NCBI GenBank assembly: GCA_021153325.1
Contig: JAGKTQ010000002.1
Location: 1-64,000, forward strand
Source of the DNA: Lachnospiraceae bacterium
GTDB lineage: Bacteria > Bacillota > Clostridia > Lachnospirales > Lachnospiraceae
Reading direction: 5' to 3'
Length of the DNA stretch: 64,000 nucleotides
Shown piece after piece: positions 33,695 through 41,664 of this stretch. Made by a program: the position numbers and the translations under genes. The notes under the pieces were generated by a model. It did no database searches and was not told the DNA's origin. It worked only from the letters and a program-made list of their open reading frames with translations. Every line of letters begins with the position of its first letter. Position 1 is the stretch's first letter.

Positions 33695-35947
33695 ATGAAA
33701 ACAAAAGAGGATAAAAATAGTGCGTTAAAAAAGAGGAAAAAGTCTATATTAAGCGTGGGCTTCATTACAATTTTGCTTTTTGTGATGATTTTGGGATTAA
33801 TGATGTATGCCCAAATGTTGCAGGAAGATTTGAGAGATGAAGTGAGGAATAAGCTAAAAGAAGTTTCGAATCAGAATGTTCTTATCATCCAGAAGGAGAT
33901 AGAAGGGGATAGGAATGCCCTGATAGAGATTGCGGAAAGAATTGGCGAGTCAGGTCTGTCAGAAGAATGGGAAATTGTAGATACACTGCGTTCTATAGCA
34001 CCACGTTATTCTTTTAGCCGGATGGGATTTTATAAGCCGGATGGTCTTGCCTATACAACCGATGGTGTGGTCATGAATATTTCGGAGAGAGACTATTTTA
34101 AGGAAGCAATGATAGGAAATTTCAGCTTATCTGAGCTGTTGATCGAAATGGTGAATGGTGAAGAGGTCATTGTTTTTAGTGTGCCGATCGTGAGTGACAA
34201 TAAAATCATCGGTGGAGTTTTTGCAAGCTATAGCATAGAAAGTCTTCAGGAAATTTTGTCGGTATCTTCTTTTGATGGCGAAGGTTATACCTACATCGTA
34301 AAGAAGGATGGTTCAAAAGTAGTTGATTCTGCTAACCCTATCAGCTTTCAAAATATGACAAACATATTTGAATCCATGGAACAAGCAGATGAAAGAAATG
34401 GGCAATCCGTAGAGGAATTAAAAGCGTTATTGGAAAATGGGGATAAAGGATATGTGATCTTCTATAATAAAATAGGAAAATATATGTATTGTACGCCCCT
34501 TGGAATCAATGACTGGTCTTTGATCGAGGTAGTTCCAGTTGATGTAATGGAAACAACTACAAACTATATTATGGCAAGAACATACATTATATGCATGATA
34601 TTAATAGCAGTGTATACCTTGATCGTCATTACCGTTTTTAGAGAAGAGTACAAGAAAAAGAAGCAGATGCGGACTCTTTTGTATGTGGATGAATTGACAG
34701 GTGGACATACCTTTGCCAAATTTAAAGAAGAAATAGAAAAGCAGATGAAAAATGCCGAGGACATAAAAAAGGCATTCATTGTGATGGATATTGATGACTT
34801 TAAACTTGTAAACGAGCTGTTTGGATATGAAGAAGGAGATAAGCTTTTGCGTTATCTTTGGCGGGTGTTGAGTGACAGCTGTAAGGGAGGAGAAATCGTA
34901 GCCCGCAGGCTTGCGGATCGATTTACATTGTTTTTGAATTATCAGGAAAAAGAAGAAATTGAGAAACGGGTTATAAGCATGATGGAGAAAATACGGCAAT
35001 GCAGTATTGGAAGAGAAACGGAGTATATGCTGCAGCCAGTTTTTGGTATCTATTATGTGGAAAAAAGCGGTGAAAATGCAGAAGATATGCTTACCTATGC
35101 TACACTCGCACATAACCTGGCTAAAAAGGAAAGAGATTGCTTCTACGTCATTTACAATGATGAGATAAGAGGCAATATGCTGCAGAAAAAACAGCTTTCC
35201 GACCAGATGGAACATGCTTACAGGCATCATCATTTTGTAGTATATTATCAACCGAAATATGAGGCAGAAACAAAAAAACTTGCTGGTGCTGAAGCTTTGA
35301 TACGTTGGCGTAAATCAGATGGTACAATGGTCTCTCCGGGGCAGTTCATACCACTGGCGGAGGAGACCGGATTTATATGTAAGCTGGATAAGTATGTATT
35401 CCATGAAGTATGTCTGGCGCAGAAACGTTTTATAGAAAAAGGGTTAAAAGTTGTGCCTATTTCTGTCAATCTGTCCCGCAGGCATTTGGACAATCCAGAA
35501 TTTATTAATGAGTATAAGGCAATTTTAGATGAAACACAGATACCGATCGAATGTATACAGTTAGAAATTACAGAAAGTGCTATGTTCGAAAAACAGGATC
35601 AATTTATCAGCATTATTAAAAGGCTGCATGAACTTGGATTTGTAATATTGATGGATGACTTTGGAACTGGTTATTCTTCACTTATGATGCTCAAGCAAAT
35701 TCCGATTGATGTTATGAAATTGGATAAAACTTTTGTAGATGACTATAACGATATCCGAGGCGAACAGATTATAAGATGTGTTATGCAGATGGCGCAGAAG
35801 CTGGAAATTGAAATTACAGCAGAGGGTGTAGAAACAGAAGAACAGTATGTCTTTTTAAGAGGAATTGGTTGCGATACGATTCAAGGATACTATTTTGCAA
35901 AGCCAATGCCGGAAGAAGAATATAAAAAACGCATGGAACAGCAATAA
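33695..35947 (+). CDS. Membrane EAL phosphodiesterase with degenerate GGDEF
   Basis: 750-residue sensor. TM1 at ~20-40, a dCACHE-like extracytoplasmic domain (~45-290, FYKPDGLAYTTDGVVMNISERDYF), TM2 ~300-320, a GGDEF domain whose signature is replaced by RRLADRF and so should not make c-di-GMP, then a C-terminal EAL domain. EAL residues look intact: EALIRW, SVNLSRRHL, LEITESAMF, LMDDFGTGYSSL, DVMKLDKTFVDD, AEGVETEEQ. It should hydrolyse c-di-GMP in response to an external ligand. The start at 33695 has AGGAGTGGGG upstream; an in-frame ATG at 33665 overlaps the previous gene. Confidence 0.88.
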   Translation: MKTKEDKNSALKKRKKSILSVGFITILLFVMILGLMMYAQMLQEDLRDEVRNKLKEVSNQNVLIIQKEIEGDRNALIEIAERIGESGLSEEWEIVDTLRSIAPRYSFSRMGFYKPDGLAYTTDGVVMNISERDYFKEAMIGNFSLSELLIEMVNGEEVIVFSVPIVSDNKIIGGVFASYSIESLQEILSVSSFDGEGYTYIVKKDGSKVVDSANPISFQNMTNIFESMEQADERNGQSVEELKALLENGDKGYVIFYNKIGKYMYCTPLGINDWSLIEVVPVDVMETTTNYIMARTYIICMILIAVYTLIVITVFREEYKKKKQMRTLLYVDELTGGHTFAKFKEEIEKQMKNAEDIKKAFIVMDIDDFKLVNELFGYEEGDKLLRYLWRVLSDSCKGGEIVARRLADRFTLFLNYQEKEEIEKRVISMMEKIRQCSIGRETEYMLQPVFGIYYVEKSGENAEDMLTYATLAHNLAKKERDCFYVIYNDEIRGNMLQKKQLSDQMEHAYRHHHFVVYYQPKYEAETKKLAGAEALIRWRKSDGTMVSPGQFIPLAEETGFICKLDKYVFHEVCLAQKRFIEKGLKVVPISVNLSRRHLDNPEFINEYKAILDETQIPIECIQLEITESAMFEKQDQFISIIKRLHELGFVILMDDFGTGYSSLMMLKQIPIDVMKLDKTFVDDYNDIRGEQIIRCVMQMAQKLEIEITAEGVETEEQYVFLRGIGCDTIQGYYFAKPMPEEEYKKRMEQQ

Positions 35948-36127
35948 AAAATGTGTAGAAAAATACCGTATTTATGCGGGTTGCAACTAATGGTTGCGGA
36001 GAAAATAAAGGACTGAAAACTAAAATTGGTAGAGCAACCACATGGGAAATTCATATAATGAAGACATAATACAAAGCGCAAAAAAATAAAAATACTACTT
36101 ATAGAAAAGCGCAGAAATGAGGAATTT

Positions 36128-36937
36128 ATGAATATTGAAATTGCAAACCGTTTGGTAAATTTAAGAAAGAGCAACAATTTATCACAAGAGGCATTAGCTG
36201 AAAAACTTGGAATCAGCCGTCAGGCAGTCAGCAAATGGGAACGCGCGGAAGCATCACCGGATACCGATAATTTGATTTTGTTAGCCAGACTTTATGGAGT
36301 GTCATTGGATGATCTGCTTCGGACGGAAGATGAAATTCCGATGCCGGAGGAAGAGGAAAACGAAGTAGTTGACACGGAGGCAAAGGAAGAAGCTTCTGAC
36401 AAGAACTTTGAAGAAGAAAATGATCATAAAAAGGAATATGTGCATGTGGGCTTGGACGGCATTCATGTAAAAGATGAAGACAGTGAGGTTCATGTTGATT
36501 GGAAAGGGATTCATGTAGTCGATACCAAAAATGCTACGGATGGGCCACAGGAAGTACATATTGATAAAAACGGCGTATTTGTTGATGGAGAAAAAAAGGA
36601 TGGTCATATTTTTGCTTCTCACGTAAAAGCGGAATTTCCTTTTGCAGTAATTGCTTTCATTGCCTATATTGTATTAGGAGTTTTATATGGAACATGGGGA
36701 ATTGGATTAGTGTTGTTTTTAGCAATACCAGTAGTGGAATCCTTCTTTAAAATGATCAGAAAGCGTAAAGTAAGCGAATTTAATTATGCTGTACTGACAG
36801 TCATTATTTTTCTTTTGCTTGGTTATTACAAAGGATTGTGGCATCCAGGCTGGGTGGTGTTTTTATCCATTCCGGTATATTACAGTTTGGTGGATTATTT
36901 CAGTGCGTTGTGGGCATCCAGAAAATCAAAAAGATAG
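36128..36937 (+). CDS. Membrane-bound XRE regulator with repeat segment
   Basis: 269-residue protein. HTH at residues ~5-60 (LRKSNNLSQEALAEKLGISRQAVSKWERAEASPDTDNLILLARLYGVSLDDLL), an acidic linker, then three imperfect repeats of a G-[IV]-x-V unit (HVGLDGIHV, HVDWKGIHV, HIDKNGVFV, residues ~102-148). Three or four membrane helices follow (~160-260). DNA binding with a membrane domain suggests a one-component regulator that senses an envelope signal. GAGG precedes the ATG. It is monocistronic. Confidence 0.82.
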   Translation: MNIEIANRLVNLRKSNNLSQEALAEKLGISRQAVSKWERAEASPDTDNLILLARLYGVSLDDLLRTEDEIPMPEEEENEVVDTEAKEEASDKNFEEENDHKKEYVHVGLDGIHVKDEDSEVHVDWKGIHVVDTKNATDGPQEVHIDKNGVFVDGEKKDGHIFASHVKAEFPFAVIAFIAYIVLGVLYGTWGIGLVLFLAIPVVESFFKMIRKRKVSEFNYAVLTVIIFLLLGYYKGLWHPGWVVFLSIPVYYSLVDYFSALWASRKSKR

Positions 36938-36985
36938 AAAAAGAATCCTTAATAGCGTTGGCTGTTAAGGATTCTTTTTTGTTAT
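36938..36985. terminator. Bidirectional terminator
   Basis: A 14-bp stem (36939-36952/36965-36978) with a T-run on either strand, between the XRE gene and queT. Confidence 0.9.
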
Positions 36986-36987
36986 GA

Positions 36988-37515
36988 TTATTCCGCTTTA
37001 AAAAGTCGTTTTGCATATTTCTGTAATGTGAAAAGTAATAGCATACCTAATACACCGCAGGAAATAATCTCGCCAATACCAACTGTCACCATAAAGTACG
37101 GAATGGAGCCTTCAAATTTGTAAACATAGGACAGTACAAAAGGCACGATCACTGTATTTGCAATGATCGGTGGAAGGGGGGCAAGCCATTTGTATTTGCG
37201 TAATGCGTAAGTACCAAGCGCACCAATAAGAGTAGCAAGACTGCCAAATAGGATATCAAGTGGCATACAGCCTGTTAACAGGTTACTGATCAGACATCCC
37301 ACAAATAATCCTGGAATAGCTGCTGGTGTGAAATAAGGCAGAATCGTAAGTGCCTCTGAGAAGCGGACCTGAATTGCATAATTAGCAAGTCCAAAGGCGT
37401 TGGCTAAAAAGGTAAGCACAACGTAGATCGCAGCAATCATAGCTGCCTGCGCGATTGTACGCGCATAGGGGTAGGCGGTTCTGACAGAAGTCGCCTGAGT
37501 GGTTTGTTTTCTCAT
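36988..37515 (-). CDS. queT: Queuosine precursor transporter, QueT family
   Basis: 175-residue membrane protein with about five helices, the substrate-binding S component of an ECF-type transporter predicted to import queuosine precursors (preQ0/preQ1). Family motifs: AAIYVVLTFLANAFGLANYAIQVRFSEALTILPYFTPAAIPGLFVGCLISN and an asparagine-rich NTVIVP. AAAGGAG precedes the ATG, embedded in a probable preQ1 riboswitch. The energising ECF A/T components are not in the window. Confidence 0.9.
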   Translation of the reverse strand: MRKQTTQATSVRTAYPYARTIAQAAMIAAIYVVLTFLANAFGLANYAIQVRFSEALTILPYFTPAAIPGLFVGCLISNLLTGCMPLDILFGSLATLIGALGTYALRKYKWLAPLPPIIANTVIVPFVLSYVYKFEGSIPYFMVTVGIGEIISCGVLGMLLLFTLQKYAKRLFKAE

Positions 37516-37523
37516 ATTTATTT

Positions 37524-37567
37524 CTCCTTTAGTTTTGTTTTAGGTGAGGAAGGTCTCGAACTCACCG
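37524..37567 (-). promoter_or_regulatory. Probable preQ1-I riboswitch before queT
   Basis: On the minus strand a 6-bp stem GGTGAG/CTCACC (37566-37561/37548-37543) with a 12-nt loop starting TTC is followed by an A-rich tail AAAACAAAACTAA that runs into the AGGAG ribosome-binding site. This small hairpin plus A-rich tail and CTAA next to the ribosome-binding site is the preQ1-I arrangement and would block translation when preQ1 is bound. Loop bases deviate from the consensus, so confidence is moderate; the queT context is strong support. Confidence 0.72.
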
Positions 37568-37586
37568 TTTTTACTTCAACCGTTTC

Positions 37587-37614
37587 AGTATAGCACGATA
37601 AAAGGGATTGTCAA
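37587..37614 (-). promoter_or_regulatory. Promoter of queT
   Basis: Minus strand: TTGACA (37614-37609), 16 bp, TATACT (37592-37587), about 20 bp ahead of the riboswitch. Confidence 0.75.
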
Positions 37615-37671
37615 GGCAAGGATTTATGCTAAAATGAACTTTAGCAAATAAATTACAAAAGGAGAAAACCC

Positions 37672-38088
37672 ATGAAGAAATTTATGAAAGAATTTAAAGA
37701 GTTCGTCAGCCGTGGTAATGCCATGGATATGGCGGTAGGTATTATCATCGGTGGTGCATTCACAAGCATTGTGTCTTCCCTGGTAGAAGATATTATTAAT
37801 CCAATTTTAGGGATTTTTGGTGGGATGAATTTTGACCAGCTGAGTATTACCTTGATGGGAAATGCCACATTGAACTATGGAAAATTCATTACAGCAGTCA
37901 TCAATTTTATCATAATGGCATTCATTGTTTTTCTGATCGTAAAAGTCATGAATAGTGCTTCCACACATTTTTCCAAAAAGAAAGAAGAAGCACCAAAAAC
38001 AAAAAAATGTCCATTTTGTAAAACGGAAATTGATATAGAAGCAATCAGATGTCCACATTGTACATCTATGCTGGATGAGAAAAAATAG
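37672..38088 (+). CDS. mscL: Large-conductance mechanosensitive channel with C-terminal zinc ribbon
   Basis: 138-residue osmotic safety valve. The MscL core (residues 1-100) is clear: MKEFKEFVSRGNAMDMAVGIIIGGAFTSIVSSLVEDIINPILG and a second helix. After a charged linker there is an extra zinc ribbon: C113-P-F-C116 ... C127-P-H-C130. AAAGGAG precedes the ATG. The gene is divergent from queT and convergent with prs, with which it shares a hairpin. Confidence 0.94.
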   Translation: MKKFMKEFKEFVSRGNAMDMAVGIIIGGAFTSIVSSLVEDIINPILGIFGGMNFDQLSITLMGNATLNYGKFITAVINFIIMAFIVFLIVKVMNSASTHFSKKKEEAPKTKKCPFCKTEIDIEAIRCPHCTSMLDEKK

Positions 38089-38118
38089 AGAGCTGGATTA
38101 TTCCAGCTCTCCTGTTTT
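38080..38118. terminator. Bidirectional terminator of mscL and prs
   Basis: A perfect 10-bp stem GAGAGCTGGA/TCCAGCTCTC (38088-38097/38102-38111) with T-rich sequence on both sides. It overlaps the stop codons of both convergent genes. Confidence 0.85.
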
Positions 38119-39285
38119 ATATTTGGATACGATCGTCTGAATACGCTCACTTGGATTGAGTAGATCACTGATGGAAGAATCGTGATTCAAAGTATCAATG
38201 ATGTAAGCGATGTATTTACTCATATCACAGTTAATGTACCATTCACGGCTTAATAAATCTGGTGTCTGATAAATTAAGTTTGTAGTAAGAACTCGGTCGA
38301 TCAAGCCTTCTTCATAAGCTTTGTCAAATTTATCAAGACCATTTGTAAATAATCCGAAAGTAGAGAAGACAAAAATCTTATTTGCTTTACGTTCTTTTAA
38401 TGCAGCTGCAACTTCCAGTACACTTTCACCAGAGGAAATCATATCATCAATGATGATCATATCTTTACCTTCTACACTTGTACCTAAAAATTCATGTGCA
38501 ACAATTGGGTTACGTCCGTTCACAATTTTAGTATAGTCTCTTCTCTTATAGAACATACCCATATCAAGACCAAGTACGTTTGCAATATAGATTGCACGGC
38601 CCATACCACCTTCATCCGGGCTGATGACCATCATGTGATCAGAATCAATCTGAAGACCTTTTACATTGCGAAGAAGTCCTTTGACGAACTGATATGCAGG
38701 CTGTATTGTTTCAAAACCATTTAGAGGAATTGCATTTTGAACACGTGGGTCATGAGCATCAAAAGTGATGATATTATCTACACCCATGTGTACTAATTCC
38801 TGAAGTGCAAGAGCACAGTCTAAAGATTCGCGTGAAGTTCTCTTGTGCTGTCTGCTTTCGTAAAGGAAAGGCATAATAACAGTGATACGTCTTGCTTTAC
38901 CGCCTAAAGCAGCAATAATACGTTTCAGATCCTGATAGTGGTCATCTGGAGACATATGGTTCTCATGACCGCATAAAGAATAAGTCAGGCTGTAATTTGC
39001 AACGTCTACTAAAAGATAAAGGTCTGTACCACGTACGGATTCTAAAATAACACCTTTTGCTTCACCAGAACCAAAACGCGGAACCTTTGCATTCAAGATA
39101 TAGGAATCTCTCTGATAACCAGAGAATGCAAGACTGTCCTTGTGTTCGCTTTCTCTTTCGGTTCTCCATTTTACAAGATAATAGTCAACTTTTTCACCAA
39201 GGGATTTGCAACCCTCTAAAGGAATCATACCTAAAGAACCAACAGGTATTGTTTCTAGATTTCTTTTCTCTTCACGTTTTGCCAT
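38098..39285 (-). CDS. prs: Ribose-phosphate pyrophosphokinase (PRPP synthase), long form
   Basis: 395-residue enzyme making PRPP from ribose-5-phosphate and ATP. Motifs: RGTDLYLLVDV, MPFLYESRQHKRTSRESL, the AHDPRVQNAI region, DEGGMGRAIYIANVLGL and the PRPP loop DDMISSGESV. It is ~75 residues longer than common bacterial Prs (~315), mainly through N-terminal and internal insertions, as seen in many Clostridia. Start ATG after GAGGG. It lies downstream of dnaD and dnaC on the same strand and may be the last cistron of that unit. Confidence 0.93.
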   Translation of the reverse strand: MAKREEKRNLETIPVGSLGMIPLEGCKSLGEKVDYYLVKWRTERESEHKDSLAFSGYQRDSYILNAKVPRFGSGEAKGVILESVRGTDLYLLVDVANYSLTYSLCGHENHMSPDDHYQDLKRIIAALGGKARRITVIMPFLYESRQHKRTSRESLDCALALQELVHMGVDNIITFDAHDPRVQNAIPLNGFETIQPAYQFVKGLLRNVKGLQIDSDHMMVISPDEGGMGRAIYIANVLGLDMGMFYKRRDYTKIVNGRNPIVAHEFLGTSVEGKDMIIIDDMISSGESVLEVAAALKERKANKIFVFSTFGLFTNGLDKFDKAYEEGLIDRVLTTNLIYQTPDLLSREWYINCDMSKYIAYIIDTLNHDSSISDLLNPSERIQTIVSKYKTGELE

Positions 39286-39317
39286 GAAAAGGCCCTCACT
39301 TTCTGTAAGATACTTGT

Positions 39318-40295
39318 TTATAGTGTATTATTTGTAGTTTTAAAAAGCTTCTTAAGTCTGATGTCCGGTCCGGACAATCTGCAGACTGTGTAATTACTGG
39401 TAATTCTTGAGAAGATCCTGTCGGAATAACGATCCCGTAATTCCTCTAATGAAAGATTCGTAGAAATTATTGTTGATTTCTTGCGAATGTGTCTTTCGTT
39501 CAAGCAGGAAAAAAGCTGTGATGTAACAAAGCTGTTTGTTACTTCTGTGCCCAAATCGTCAATAATTACCAAATCACAATTATATAAGTCTTCAAAGGCG
39601 TTGTAAAGGTTTTCTTTATTTTTATAGTCAAAAGAATATCTGGAAAGAAACTCAAACAAGCCAATTGAGCTAAAATAAATGATAGAATGACCGGTTTCGA
39701 TCAATTCTTTGGCAATGCAGCTTGAAAGGAAAGATTTTCCACAGCCTACTGTGCCAAAGAAGAGAAGATTGTCGTAATCTTTATCAAAGCTTTGAATAAA
39801 AGATTTGGAGACATCAACTGCTCTATTGAAAGAATTTAAATCTTCCCCGGAATAGTATTCATAAGAAAGATTGGAAAAATTCTCGGTTTTTAACATTTCA
39901 TGAATATTTGACTGTTCGTAAAGAATGGAGATCATCTGTTGCTTGAAACAGTGACATTTCTCGCCATTGATATAACCAGTGTCTTTACAGTCAGCGCAAT
40001 CGTATATTGGTTCGAGATAATCGGCAGGAAAGCCGGCAGAAACTAAAAGTTGTTTTTTCTTTTCGGACATCTCCCGTAATTTTGCCTTTAGTGCCGGAAG
40101 AACATCTTCATCACCGGTAAGCATGCGCCTTCCATATTCCACAGAAACAGAAGCAACAGAGGAGTCTAATGCCTGATAGCCGTCTACCTGTTTGTAGACT
40201 TGGTTTATGCGTGCATCAAGAAGATGACGATTTTTTGTCTGCCGTTCTTCATAATTTCTGAGAATAGATTCATACTGTGAGTTTGTAAGTGGCAA
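39318..40295 (-). CDS. dnaC: Helicase loader, DnaC/DnaI type
   Basis: 325-residue AAA+ ATPase that loads DnaB. N-terminal helicase-binding domain with zinc motif CADCKDTGYINGEKCHC (residues ~115-131), then Walker A GTVGCGKSFLSSC, Walker B LVIIDDLGTE and sensor ISTNLS. Start is TTG at 40295 with AGGAGG nine bases upstream, a good alternative to ATG. It follows dnaD by 45 bp. The two form the primosome gene pair whose helicase partner dnaB is at 6.7 kb in this window. Confidence 0.92.
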   Translation of the reverse strand: MPLTNSQYESILRNYEERQTKNRHLLDARINQVYKQVDGYQALDSSVASVSVEYGRRMLTGDEDVLPALKAKLREMSEKKKQLLVSAGFPADYLEPIYDCADCKDTGYINGEKCHCFKQQMISILYEQSNIHEMLKTENFSNLSYEYYSGEDLNSFNRAVDVSKSFIQSFDKDYDNLLFFGTVGCGKSFLSSCIAKELIETGHSIIYFSSIGLFEFLSRYSFDYKNKENLYNAFEDLYNCDLVIIDDLGTEVTNSFVTSQLFSCLNERHIRKKSTIISTNLSLEELRDRYSDRIFSRITSNYTVCRLSGPDIRLKKLFKTTNNTL

Positions 40296-40340
40296 AGCCT
40301 TGTTCCTCCTGTATATGTATTATGCGAAAACCAACGATAG

Positions 40341-41414
40341 TTATTTGCTTAAAATGGCACGTTCTATTGCATCAAAATCATAGTCGTGTTGTTTGAATTG
40401 ATTGAATTTATTATTGGCAGGCTGCTTGGCAAAAGTAGCCGCGTTCTTTTTCTTTTGAAAAAGTGCATCGATTTTCTGTATGTCTGATTTGTGATGCACA
40501 TCTGCAGTTTTCCAACTGGATAAAATCTTGTCCGCATATTCAAAACGATGATTTTCAGTAGCAAGAACAGTACGTTCACAAGCTTCAAATATGACATCCG
40601 TTTCAAAACCATATTCATCGGTCCAGCGTTTGATAAATTCAACTTCTTTTGGAGTAGGAGTGTTGGATTTGCCGAGTGCATTCATAATAGCGTAGATAGT
40701 CTTGTCATATTTATGAGCATGATTTTCCGCTTCCTGTGGAGTGGTAATACCATTTTCAGCCCAGTTGAGCGCAACCTTTTCTATGTAACGGAAATCTTTT
40801 TTTCCTCTGTCAACACAATACTGTACAAGGTAATCAATTAGATCATCGGAAAAATGAAGCTTGTCCGATAAGAAAAGAATCGTGTTCAGATCAGAAGGAC
40901 TTAATGGCTTTTGTAAGTATTGCTCCATAATGAAAATAAGCTGTTCGGTAGATTCCTTATCTTTAAAAGCTTTTATCTCATCTAAACTGTAAGAAGGCTT
41001 TTCAGGAATGGAAGTTTCCTGAATAGTAGCCACTTCTTTTTCAAGTTCCTTATCAGGCACATGGTTTGCTACTAAAGATACGACCGGAGTGAGCGAAACG
41101 ATTTCGCCAGTCTGTTTGGACGCTGGTTCTTCCATATGAATACCGACGAGATTTTTGGCAGAGTCATATTCTAAAGAAAGAAGATGCTGTTTTTCCCAAT
41201 AGGTAAGAGCACGCAGGACGTCCTTTTCCGTATGATTGAACATGTCTGCAATATCAGAAATGCTTGTAGTCATATTGGCATTTGTTATCCGCAAAAGATA
41301 GAGATATATTTTCAGCTGTGCATCATTGGCATCCTTCATATATTCATCTATAAAAAGGTTGGATACCACAGTTGAATCCATATAATTATTTTTAGAAATT
41401 GTCAATTGTCCCAT
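40341..41414 (-). CDS. dnaD: DnaD-domain replication initiation protein
   Basis: 357-residue primosome protein. N-terminal winged helix (residues ~1-90: DAQLKIYLYLLRITNANMTTSISDIADMFNHTEKDVLRALTYWEKQHLL), a linker, then a DnaD C-terminal domain (WAENGITTPQEAENHAHKYDK; KRWTDEYGFETDVIFEACERTVLAT). The start is uncertain: GAAGGAG is one base before an ATG at 41426 and 13 before an ATG at 41414; I use 41414. Upstream lies a cluster of DnaA boxes (41550-41664), unusual for such a gene. Confidence 0.85.
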   Translation of the reverse strand: MGQLTISKNNYMDSTVVSNLFIDEYMKDANDAQLKIYLYLLRITNANMTTSISDIADMFNHTEKDVLRALTYWEKQHLLSLEYDSAKNLVGIHMEEPASKQTGEIVSLTPVVSLVANHVPDKELEKEVATIQETSIPEKPSYSLDEIKAFKDKESTEQLIFIMEQYLQKPLSPSDLNTILFLSDKLHFSDDLIDYLVQYCVDRGKKDFRYIEKVALNWAENGITTPQEAENHAHKYDKTIYAIMNALGKSNTPTPKEVEFIKRWTDEYGFETDVIFEACERTVLATENHRFEYADKILSSWKTADVHHKSDIQKIDALFQKKKNAATFAKQPANNKFNQFKQHDYDFDAIERAILSK

Positions 41415-41549
41415 ATCTATATCCATGCTCCTTCGTATCAATGCGTGAAAATCTTTGCCTCTAAAGCAATTGCATTATAGCATAAGGGTTTGAAAAAAGA
41501 AATAGCAAATTTCCCGAAAACCCTTGAAAATACTAGGGTTTTGACGATT

Positions 41550-41664
41550 TGTGGATAATGTGGATATTGTGGATAATAGGTGGAAATAACGACAAATCAA
41601 ACAAAAAATATCCACAGAAAAGTGGGGAAATGATCCCGTTACTTTTTGTGGATATTGTGGACAA
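41550..41664. repeat. Cluster of six DnaA-box 9-mers
   Basis: Three 9-mers abut without spacer: TGTGGATAA (41550-41558), TGTGGATAT (41559-41567), TGTGGATAA (41568-41576). One lies in reverse, ATATCCACA (41608-41616). Two abut again: TGTGGATAT (41647-41655) and TGTGGACAA (41656-41664). Two are perfect matches to TTATCCACA and the others differ by one base. They fill the gap between the murC stop and the dnaD-dnaC genes. Confidence 0.88.

Noticed and set aside
34601..35251. Minus-strand open frame (216 codons) opposite the GGDEF-EAL gene
   Set aside because: Opposite conserved codons; composition is that of a complement of coding DNA.
41550..41664. CRISPR-like short repeats
   Set aside because: Units are 9 bp, gapless and match the DnaA box; there are no spacers.
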